Shown here piece after piece: positions 1-6,000 of a DNA stretch of 10,518 bases. Every line of letters starts with the position of its first letter. Position 1 is the first letter of the stretch. The position numbers and the translations under genes are program-made. Below the pieces are notes generated by a model that was given only the letters and a program-made list of their open reading frames with translations, was not told the DNA's origin and ran no database searches. The DNA comes from Alkalibacterium indicireducens (GTDB lineage Bacteria > Bacillota > Bacilli > Lactobacillales > Carnobacteriaceae_A): positions 1 through 10,518 of the forward strand of contig NZ_BAAADA010000087.1 in assembly GCF_039522005.1 (NCBI RefSeq), written 5' to 3'.

Positions 1-37
1 TGAGGCTTTTTTTGACCCCACGCTGAAAGCTATCCTG

Positions 38-60
38 AACCCCCGGCATAGCCGGGGGTT
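38..60 (+). terminator. GC-rich perfect hairpin, possible terminator
   Basis: A perfect 10-bp stem (AACCCCCGGC / GCCGGGGGTT) has a 3-base loop (ATA). On the plus strand it is followed by four Ts (59-62) and then C; on the minus strand it is followed by TTCAGG, with no T tract. It therefore fits best as an intrinsic terminator for a plus-strand gene lying left of the window. It also sits downstream of the minus-strand TPP riboswitch and could be part of its expression platform, although the missing U tract argues against a standard terminator in that direction. Confidence 0.55.
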
Positions 61-146
61 TTCAAAGTACAGAATAAGCTGTGTGTCAGTATAGACACTG
101 GACTGGGCCGCACTGGCCACAAGCCCCATATCTTTTATCATACTTC

Positions 147-275
147 ACCCATTCCCTCCGCTGGTATCATCCAGTTCAGGTAACGACAGACCAGTACGAT
201 CTGTTAGGGATAAGGCTTATTCGCCACTTTCAGAACTACTCACGGAATGCTATCCGCCAAGAACTCTCCCAGGGT
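147..275 (-). ncRNA. TPP (thiamine pyrophosphate) riboswitch aptamer
   Basis: On the minus strand the stretch 180-152 reads CCTGAACTGGAT...ACCAGCGGAGGGAA. This closely matches the conserved P4/P5 half of the TPP (THI element) aptamer (CCUGAUCUGGAUAAUGCCAGCGUAGGGAA). The other half can be folded. P1 is ACCC (275-272) with GGGT (150-147). P2 is GGGA (270-267) with TCCC (210-207). A long P3 arm with wobbles and two mismatches lies between about 265 and 234. The sensor motif directly after P3 is CTGAAAG (233-227) where the family has CUGAGA. Two extra small hairpins sit between it and P4: GGC/GCC at about 225-214, and CAGATC/GGTCTG at about 203-187. The aptamer binds thiamine pyrophosphate and normally represses thiamine synthesis or transport genes. 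The controlled gene must lie left of position 1 and is not visible. Confidence 0.85.
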
Positions 276-318
276 CAACGTATTTAATTGTGTCATGAGT
301 TTTTCTTTGTTAAGCGTA

Positions 319-1221
319 CTATTTTTTATCCTCGAATACAAGATTCAAGTCAGACAACGCATTTGCCAGTCGGGCAAACTCGTCTATGTCGAGTGTCTCG
401 CCTCTTCGCTTTGGATCGATTTCAGCCTGTTCGAGAGCCTTAGCAATAATCTCTTTCGTATGTTCATCTTTTCCTAAAACACTTGTCAAATTGTTCCATA
501 ATGTTTTTCTTCTCTGCACAAACGCAGACCGGACCAGTCTGAAGAACAAGGGCTCGTCTTTCAAATCGGTCAGCCTTGTCGATTTTTCAGTCAGCTTGAT
601 GATTGCCGACTCAACATTCGGCTGGGGCATGAAGACCGTTTTAGGGACCGTAAAGGCAATCTCTGCATCCATGTAGTATTGGACAGCTATTGAGAGCGAC
701 CCATAGGCTTTCGTACTTGGAGATGCCGATATGCGGCTGGCTACTTCTTTCTGCATCATCATAACCATACGGTCAATATGCAGGCCTGCTTCCAGAAAAC
801 GCATAATGATCGGTGTTGTAATATAATATGGAAGGTTGGCTACGAGAACAACTTCTTCTGCCTCGCTCAGATACTCTGCTTCAAATGCCTTGAGATCCAC
901 TTTCAGAACATCTGAATGGATTATATCGATATTCTTATAAGCGGACAAGGTATCACCAAGGACGGGAATCAGCCGGTCATCGATTTCAAAAGCTATGACC
1001 TTTTTAGCTTTTTTTGCCAGTTGCTCGGTCAGCGCTCCGATTCCTGGACCGACTTCGATCACAGTTGTTTTCTTTGTGACCTCTCCAGTCTTGACAATTT
1101 TCCCAAGGATATTCGTGTCCACAATGAAATTCTGTCCCAGGCTTTTTTTGGCGGACAGATCATATTTGCTTAGTATCTCTGCTGTTCTCACAGGCGTTGC
1201 TATTTCTCTATATTCAGTCAT
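319..1221 (-). CDS. rsmA: 16S rRNA (A1518/A1519) dimethyltransferase RsmA/KsgA
   Basis: SAM-dependent methylase that dimethylates two adjacent adenines in the 3'-terminal hairpin of 16S rRNA during late 30S assembly. With the chosen start the protein is 300 residues, usual for the family. Visible motifs are SLGQNF near residue 30 (N-terminal substrate segment), IEVGPGIGALT at 55-65 (SAM-binding motif I), the acidic FEID end of beta-2, NLPYYI at 129-134 (catalytic motif IV), and the C-terminal FVQRRKTLWNNL segment. I chose the ATG at 1221-1219 because AAAGGAA (1236-1230) is suitably spaced upstream and the protein then begins MTEYREIATP. A longer in-frame start at 1254 would add 11 non-conserved residues and lie well inside rnmV. 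The start overlaps the end of rnmV by 8 bases, so translation is probably coupled. No clear terminator follows before the TPP riboswitch. Confidence 0.97.
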   Translation of the reverse strand: MTEYREIATPVRTAEILSKYDLSAKKSLGQNFIVDTNILGKIVKTGEVTKKTTVIEVGPGIGALTEQLAKKAKKVIAFEIDDRLIPVLGDTLSAYKNIDIIHSDVLKVDLKAFEAEYLSEAEEVVLVANLPYYITTPIIMRFLEAGLHIDRMVMMMQKEVASRISASPSTKAYGSLSIAVQYYMDAEIAFTVPKTVFMPQPNVESAIIKLTEKSTRLTDLKDEPLFFRLVRSAFVQRRKTLWNNLTSVLGKDEHTKEIIAKALEQAEIDPKRRGETLDIDEFARLANALSDLNLVFEDKK

Positions 1222-1783
1222 GAGATGATTCCTTTCTAATCTCTTCAAGTGCATCTGCTACCTCTTTTTCCGTAATCCCGAACATATTCAGCCGTTTTTC
1301 CAGCTGCTTTCCATTAGTATAGCCTATGCGCAGACGATTCCCCAGTTTCTCTCTCAGCAGGCGGGCATCGGATGTCCCGATCAGGTTGTGTCTGATCAGG
1401 AAAGACTTTGTTACGGTTGGGGCATTATCAATTCTTTCTTCTACTACCTTGTCCAGAGCCTCTCTTATGGCGGTTACGGAAGCGTGTTCGATCCCTATGT
1501 TTTCACGGGACTTTCCCTGCTTTCTTGCTTCGTCTCTTGTCAGAAAGGCGTGCTTGACTCCGGGGATCCGTTGAGAAATAATTTTCCTTATCTGTTCACC
1601 AGGACCGTCCGGGTCGGTAAAGACGATGACCCCACGCGTTTCGTGTGCATGCTCGATCTGAACAAGGGTCAGGTCGTTGATTGCCGATCCATTGGTTTCG
1701 ATCGTGTCACAATCAACAGACATTTTCAGACGCTTTGTATCATCTCTGCCCTCTACAACTATAATCTCTTTCAGTTTTTTCAC
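1214..1783 (-). CDS. rnmV: Ribonuclease M5 (5S rRNA maturation)
   Basis: Toprim-domain endonuclease that cuts both ends of the 5S rRNA precursor in Firmicutes, acting on the 5S-L18 complex. The 189-residue length is typical. The N-terminal Toprim domain shows the glutamate motif IIVVEGRDD (E11) and the acidic motif VFTDPDGPGE (D57, D59), which bind the catalytic metal. The rest is the family-specific C-terminal region. The start codon is GTG (1783-1781), preceded by AAGGGG about 8 bases away that overlaps the end of tatD. The gene begins 4 bases after the tatD stop and its end overlaps rsmA by 8 bases. This is the conserved Bacilli order tatD-rnmV-rsmA, which joins 5S and 16S rRNA maturation. 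Confidence 0.96.
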   Translation of the reverse strand: MKKLKEIIVVEGRDDTKRLKMSVDCDTIETNGSAINDLTLVQIEHAHETRGVIVFTDPDGPGEQIRKIISQRIPGVKHAFLTRDEARKQGKSRENIGIEHASVTAIREALDKVVEERIDNAPTVTKSFLIRHNLIGTSDARLLREKLGNRLRIGYTNGKQLEKRLNMFGITEKEVADALEEIRKESSHD

Positions 1784-1787
1784 TCGG

Positions 1788-2558
1788 CTACCCCTTCAGT
1801 TTGAATAAATCACGTGCATTCTCAGTGGTCAGTCGAGCAACTTCTTCGAAGGGCATCTGTCTAAGTGAGGCAATTTCTTCTGCTACATACCGGACATAAG
1901 CCGGTTCATTCCGCTTGCCTCTGTGCGGCATCGGAGCAAGATATGGGGCGTCCGTCTCAACAAGCAGTTTGTCTGCCGGGACATGCCGGGCGACCTCCTT
2001 GACTTCCGGTGCATTTTTAAAGGTGACGACTCCACTCAAAGAGATGTGCATACCGATATCAAGAAATTTTTCCATCCAATAGGTATCCAAATTGAAGCTA
2101 TGCATAATTCCGCCAGTATCACCGGCATGTTCCTCTTTCAACACCTTATACGTATCTTCAGTCGCTTCACGGTTATGGATACTGATCGGTAGATTCAGCT
2201 CTTTTGCCACACGGACCTGACGACGAAACACATCCTGCTGAACGGATTTTGGAGCAGTATCCCAGTAGTAATCCAGACCCATTTCTCCCATGGCTACAAC
2301 GGTCTCATCCGACAGCCTGTCGATCAGATATGCTTCGACTTCATCAGAGTATGTCCCAGCTTCAGTAGGGTGCCATCCAATAATGGCATAAAGCCCATCA
2401 TGCCTATGAGTCAGTTCCAGGGCTTTATCGATCGTCGGATAATCGAATCCGACAATCGCAATCTGGTCTACCCCGTTTTCATGGGCTCTTTTTATTATCT
2501 CGTTCTCTTCACCTTTAAATTTATCTACATTAATGTGTGTATGTGTATCAAATAACAT
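1788..2558 (-). CDS. tatD: TatD family metal-dependent hydrolase (DNase)
   Basis: TIM-barrel metal-dependent hydrolase of the TatD/YabD family; characterised members are 3'-5' exonucleases acting on DNA. The 256-residue length is normal. All metal ligands can be seen: FDTHTH (H6, H8) at the N terminus, MGEMGLD (E92), ISIHNREA (H128), GIMHSF (H153) and VETDAPYLAP (D203). The ATG at 2558 has AGGAAGG 9 bases upstream. The upstream gap of 122 bases to metG contains a hairpin terminator and I see no convincing separate promoter, so expression may come from readthrough of the metG transcript. Downstream, rnmV follows after 4 bases. The physiological substrate cannot be told from sequence. Confidence 0.95.
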   Translation of the reverse strand: MLFDTHTHINVDKFKGEENEIIKRAHENGVDQIAIVGFDYPTIDKALELTHRHDGLYAIIGWHPTEAGTYSDEVEAYLIDRLSDETVVAMGEMGLDYYWDTAPKSVQQDVFRRQVRVAKELNLPISIHNREATEDTYKVLKEEHAGDTGGIMHSFNLDTYWMEKFLDIGMHISLSGVVTFKNAPEVKEVARHVPADKLLVETDAPYLAPMPHRGKRNEPAYVRYVAEEIASLRQMPFEEVARLTTENARDLFKLKG

Positions 2559-2618
2559 CTCATTTATCCTTCCTGTATGCTTCTTTGTCTGTCATCCTGT
2601 TCAGAATACACTATCCTC

Positions 2619-2670
2619 AAAAAAATTCCAATAAAGCAGGTTGATCACTCACCGCTTTACTGGAATTTTT
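2619..2670 (-). terminator. Intrinsic terminator after metG
   Basis: On the minus strand a stem of about 15 bp is formed by ATTCCAGTAAAGC and GCTTTATTGGAAT with one G-T wobble. It can be extended inward by GGT/ACC and is followed by seven Ts (2625-2619). The plus strand also ends in five Ts (2666-2670), so the hairpin could work both ways. It starts 10 bases after the metG stop and lies upstream of tatD, so it would attenuate rather than abolish downstream expression if tatD has no promoter of its own. Confidence 0.8.
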
Positions 2671-2680
2671 GACTGTCAGA

Positions 2681-4708
2681 TCAGGCTACGACAGACCCGT
2701 TCGGCATATGTGCCGGCGCATCGACAACAGTCAGGTTGCCTTTAGAATCTTCAGCTGACAGGATCATGCCCTGGCTGATTTCTCCACGCATCTTTCGTGG
2801 TTTCAGGTTGGCTACGATCACAACTTTTTTACCAATCAGCTTGTCCGGTTCAGGATAAAACTCAGCAATGCCCGACAGAATCTGACGGTGTCCGCCTTCA
2901 TCGCCTGCATCCAGCCTGAATTTCAGCAGCTTGTCTGCATTTTCAACTTTATCTACAGCAATGACTTCGGCTACTTTCAGCTCGACCTTATCGAAAACAT
3001 CGTACTTGATTTCCTTTTCTTTTACAGAAGTAAGCTGAGTTTTTTCCGGGTCAAATGCCTCTTCTTCTTCAGTTTCTACTGTGGCTTCCATCCAGCTTTT
3101 GATTTCTTCAACTTCACTTTCAACATCCAGACGAGGGAAGATCGGCTCTCCTTTAGAAACAACTTGTCTGCCTTCCGGGAAGTGTTCGAAATTCACTTTA
3201 TCAAAAGTCAGGTCAGACTCGTCCAGTCCCAATTGGGTGGCAACAGATTTGGCTGTGTGCAACAGGATCGGCTGAAGCAGGGTTGCCGTGACTCTTAAAC
3301 TTTCCGCCAGGTGAGTCATGACACTTTCAAGCTGATCTTTCTTTTCTTCATCCTTTGCCAGAACCCAAGGTTGAGTCTCATCAATGTACTTATTCGTACG
3401 GGAAACAAGTTTCCATACAGACTGGAGAGCTGAGCTGAACTGCATCTGGTTCATATTCAGGTCATACTCATCTATCGTTTCCAGTGCCTGCAGTCTCAAT
3501 TCACCGTCAAAGTCGGTGACATCACCTTTGTAAGCAGGAATATGGCCGTCAAAGTATTTATTCATCATGGCAATGGTCCGGTTGAGCAGGTTGCCCAAAT
3601 CATTTGCAAGATCATAATTGATGCGGGACACAAAGTCTTCAGGAGTGAACACCCCGTCACTGCCGAAAGTCACTTCTCTCATCAGATAGTAACGGACCGC
3701 ATCGACGCCATAACGCTCGACCAGTTTTTCTGGATAAATCACATTCCCTTTGGATTTGGACATCTTGCCGTCTTTCATCAGAAGCCAGCCATGTCCAAAT
3801 ACTTGTTTCGGCAGAGGCAGATCCAGAGCCATCAAAAGGATCGGCCAGTAGATCGTATGGAACCGGACGATTTCCTTGCCGACCATATGCACGTCTGCAG
3901 GCCAGTATTTTCTGAACTGTTCGGGCTGGTCTTCAAATCCGCCCAGTTCCGGATCATATCCTAAAGCCGTAATATAGTTGGTCAGCGCATCGATCCATAC
4001 ATAAATGACGTGTTTAGGGTTCGAAGGAACAGGCACTCCCCAGTCGAAAGTCGTACGGGACACAGCCAGATCTTCAAGTCCCGGTTTGATGAAATTATTA
4101 ATCATTTCCTTCTTACGTGATTCAGGTTGAATAAATTCAGGATGCTCCTCAGAGTACTGAAGCAGACGGTCAGCATACTTGCTCATTCTGAAGAAGTAAG
4201 ACTCTTCCTTGACCCATTCCACTTCATGACCACTCGGCGCAATGCCTCCAGTGACATTACCTTCAGCATCTTTAAAGACTTCCGTCAGCTGTGTTTCAGT
4301 GAAGAATTCTTCGTCAGAAACAGAGTACCAGCCAGCGTAGTCCCCAAGATAGATGTCCCCTTTTTTAAGAAGCTTCTCAAATATCTTTGCTACCACCGTT
4401 TTATGCTCTGGCTGTGTCGTACGGATAAACTGATCGTTTGAAATATCCAGTGTTTTCCACAGAGACTGGATGCTTTCTGCCATCTCGTCCACATACTCCT
4501 GTGGGGTCTGATTTCTCTCATTAGCTTTCTTTTCGATCTTCTGACCGTGTTCATCTGTTCCAGTCAGGTAATACGTGTCGAATCCTTTTAAACGTTTAAA
4601 TCGGGCCAGCACATCACAGGCAATTGTTGTATAGGCATTACCTATATGAAGATTACCACTCGGGTAATAGATTGGTGTTGTTATATAAAAAGTTTGTCGT
4701 TCAGACAA
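2681..4708 (-). CDS. metG: Methionyl-tRNA synthetase (TTG start)
   Basis: Class I aminoacyl-tRNA synthetase charging tRNA-Met in the cytoplasm. With the TTG start it has 675 residues, close to the Bacilli norm. The Rossmann catalytic core carries TFYITTPIYYPSGNLHIGN (signature HIGN at 21-24) and KMSKS at 315-319. The connective insert lacks the CxxC zinc knuckles of the E. coli type; EEFFTE stands in that region. An acidic linker (about 535-560) leads to a C-terminal Trbp111-like OB-fold tRNA-binding and dimerisation domain (about 570-675: FDKVELKVAEV, NLKPRKMRG, SQGMILSAED). I chose TTG (4708-4706) because AAAGGAGG lies 8 bases upstream and the protein then starts just before the conserved TFYITTP. 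An in-frame ATG at 4741 adds 11 residues and has no good ribosome binding site. Confidence 0.97.
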   Translation of the reverse strand: MSERQTFYITTPIYYPSGNLHIGNAYTTIACDVLARFKRLKGFDTYYLTGTDEHGQKIEKKANERNQTPQEYVDEMAESIQSLWKTLDISNDQFIRTTQPEHKTVVAKIFEKLLKKGDIYLGDYAGWYSVSDEEFFTETQLTEVFKDAEGNVTGGIAPSGHEVEWVKEESYFFRMSKYADRLLQYSEEHPEFIQPESRKKEMINNFIKPGLEDLAVSRTTFDWGVPVPSNPKHVIYVWIDALTNYITALGYDPELGGFEDQPEQFRKYWPADVHMVGKEIVRFHTIYWPILLMALDLPLPKQVFGHGWLLMKDGKMSKSKGNVIYPEKLVERYGVDAVRYYLMREVTFGSDGVFTPEDFVSRINYDLANDLGNLLNRTIAMMNKYFDGHIPAYKGDVTDFDGELRLQALETIDEYDLNMNQMQFSSALQSVWKLVSRTNKYIDETQPWVLAKDEEKKDQLESVMTHLAESLRVTATLLQPILLHTAKSVATQLGLDESDLTFDKVNFEHFPEGRQVVSKGEPIFPRLDVESEVEEIKSWMEATVETEEEEAFDPEKTQLTSVKEKEIKYDVFDKVELKVAEVIAVDKVENADKLLKFRLDAGDEGGHRQILSGIAEFYPEPDKLIGKKVVIVANLKPRKMRGEISQGMILSAEDSKGNLTVVDAPAHMPNGSVVA

Positions 4709-4766
4709 GTGAATGTCCTCCTTTAGATTTATCTTAGGCATCGTCAGGCCTCATGTATACTTGATT

Positions 4767-4795
4767 AGTATAGCACAGCTCATATCGCTCTAAAA
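4767..4795 (-). promoter_or_regulatory. Candidate promoter for metG (extended -10)
   Basis: On the minus strand TGCTATACT (4775-4767) is an extended -10 box. The -35 region is weak: TTTTAG, about 17 bases upstream at 4790-4795. Transcription would start near 4760, giving a leader of about 50 bases with the strong AAAGGAGG before the TTG start of metG. The leader is too short for a T-box or SAM riboswitch. Confidence 0.5.
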
Positions 4796-4803
4796 GTTCA
4801 GGT

Positions 4804-5628
4804 TTAGATCAGACCCAAGTGTTTTAATCCTTTAGCTATCCCATCCTGGTCGACTGGTGCTGTCACATGATCTGCGGCCTCTTTTATTTCATCCCAGCCG
4901 TTGCCCATCGCTACCCCTGTATTGACGTAGTCCAGCATTTCCTTGTCATTCGGACTGTCGCCGAAAGCATAGGTATCCTTCTGATTGAGGTTGAGCTTCT
5001 CCAGAAACTTCTGGATTCCTACAGCTTTGGAAATCCCTTCACTGATAATATCGACCGTGTAGTGATTGGAACGTGCAAAATGCAGCTCCGGAAACTCTTT
5101 ACTGTAATGCTTCTCTTCATCCATGGATGTTTCTAAAATAACCTGATAGATCGGCTTACCTTCATATTCTTCTGGATTAGGCGGTTTTCTGATCAGACGC
5201 TTGAACAGAGACAGCTGAAGGTGTCCTGGTATGATCTTGCCTAGCCCTTTAAGAACTGTCCACACAGAACTTCTTTTAGCCAGAGTAACAATCGAGTTGC
5301 TGAAGATATCCTTCGCTCCACAGAGAATGATCCCGTTTTTGCGTTCCACTGCTTTCTCAGTCAGACGATCTACAGTCTCTTTCTGAATAGGATTATGAAA
5401 AATCACTTCCCCTTCATGCATTACAAGCTGACCGTTCATTGCAATATAGCTTTCGATGCCGAGCTCCTGTCTGATTTCTTCAATGAGAATCGGTGCCCGT
5501 CCTGTAGCAATCACAGGAATGACATCATTTTTTTTCAGCTGATCGATGGCTTTCTTTGCAGATTCAGGGATGGTATTGCGTTTAGTCACTAATGTTCCGT
5601 CTATATCAAAAAATACGATTTTAGTCAT
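4804..5628 (-). CDS. Cof-type HAD-IIB family phosphatase
   Basis: Haloacid dehalogenase superfamily hydrolase of the Cof/YkrA-like IIB class, cytoplasmic, probably acting on small phosphorylated metabolites such as sugar phosphates or flavin/pyridoxal phosphates. The exact substrate cannot be read from sequence. It has 274 residues, typical for the class. Motif I is FFDIDGTL (nucleophile D8, acid/base D10), motif II is VIATGR (T42), K201 fits motif III, and motif IV is FGDSPND (D224, D228). The C2-type cap lies between, at about 80-190. The ATG at 5628 is preceded by AAAGGGAA 8 bases away. metG lies 95 bases downstream on the same strand with no terminator visible between them, so cotranscription is possible. 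Confidence 0.93.
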   Translation of the reverse strand: MTKIVFFDIDGTLVTKRNTIPESAKKAIDQLKKNDVIPVIATGRAPILIEEIRQELGIESYIAMNGQLVMHEGEVIFHNPIQKETVDRLTEKAVERKNGIILCGAKDIFSNSIVTLAKRSSVWTVLKGLGKIIPGHLQLSLFKRLIRKPPNPEEYEGKPIYQVILETSMDEEKHYSKEFPELHFARSNHYTVDIISEGISKAVGIQKFLEKLNLNQKDTYAFGDSPNDKEMLDYVNTGVAMGNGWDEIKEAADHVTAPVDQDGIAKGLKHLGLI

Positions 5629-5662
5629 CTGAGCCGTTCCCTTTCCTTTTTACTTCCTTATT

Positions 5663-5671
5663 ATTGTATCA
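5663..5671 (-). promoter_or_regulatory. Candidate extended -10 promoter for the HAD gene
   Basis: The minus strand reads TGATACAAT (5671-5663), a good extended -10 box, about 35 bases before the ATG at 5628. No good -35 box is seen upstream, as is common for extended -10 promoters. Its upstream sequence borders the inverted-repeat element that starts at 5714. Confidence 0.45.
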
Positions 5672-5713
5672 CGTATTGCTTTCTGTAGGTATGATTATGA
5701 AAAGAAATGCGAA

Positions 5714-5814
5714 ACAAGTCCGCCCTGGCACCTTCAAAAATAGTGGGTTTGGCCCTGAATGAGCATCCTGCGCAATGGGTCCACCCCTCTTTTTTTGAAC
5801 GGTGTCAGACTTGT
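5714..5814. repeat. Imperfect inverted-repeat element (about 100 bp)
   Basis: The left arm (5714-5755) begins ACAAGTC and contains CACC, TTCAAAAA, GTGGG and TTGGCCC. The right arm read on the minus strand (5814-5777) begins ACAAGTC and contains CACC, TTCAAAAA, GAGGGG and TGGACCC in the same order. The arms are about 40 bases each with a centre of about 21 bases. There is no coding potential. Paired termini of this kind suggest a MITE-like element, the fused ends of a deleted insertion sequence, or a dispersed intergenic repeat. I could not assign it to a named IS family. No clear target-site duplication is visible. Confidence 0.55.
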
Positions 5815-5875
5815 CCTTACAAGTTGTAGTGCTTTAGCACGTACAACTATTGTTGAGATCGACCGAGCGCTAGCG
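5809..5875. repeat. Cluster of hairpins and palindromes next to the inverted repeat
   Basis: Three self-complementary units follow each other. ACTTGT-CCTT-ACAAGT (5809-5824) overlaps the right end of the inverted-repeat element. AGTTGTAGTGC-TTTA-GCAC-G-TACAACT (5822-5848) is an 11-bp stem with one bulge and a tetraloop. CGCTAGCG (5868-5875) is a perfect 8-bp palindrome. No T tract follows any of them, so they are not standard terminators. They look like part of a dispersed intergenic repeat, but copy number cannot be judged from one window. Confidence 0.5.
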
Positions 5876-5930
5876 AGTAGTGTAGCTAGACAGTATCAAT
5901 TATTGTTTAGCCATTGTTTTTATACTCAAA

Positions 5931-5976
5931 AGAAAAAGCCATTCTTCTCTGGCCTATACCCAGAAACAAGAATGAC
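5931..5976 (-). terminator. Intrinsic terminator of the GH31 gene
   Basis: On the minus strand GTCATTCTT..TTCTGG pairs with CCAGAGAAGAATGGC through a small bulge and G-T wobbles, and is followed by TTTTTCTTTT. It lies about 25 bases after the stop codon of the GH31 gene. The plus strand also has a T-rich tail after the hairpin, so it may act in both directions. Confidence 0.7.
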
Positions 5977-6000
5977 TTCTTTTCTTTATATCCGCTTCAT

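Noticed and set aside
1222..1254. Longer rsmA start adding 11 residues
   Set aside because: It lies inside rnmV, lacks a suitable ribosome binding site, and the added residues are not part of the conserved RsmA N terminus.
2888..3298. Plus-strand open frames inside metG, the GH31 gene and others
   Set aside because: They are antisense shadows of well-supported genes, with no SD and no recognisable domains.
4734..4754. Six-codon upstream ORF in the metG leader (ATG 4754 to TAA)
   Set aside because: No SD and very close to the expected transcription start; it is short enough to occur by chance.
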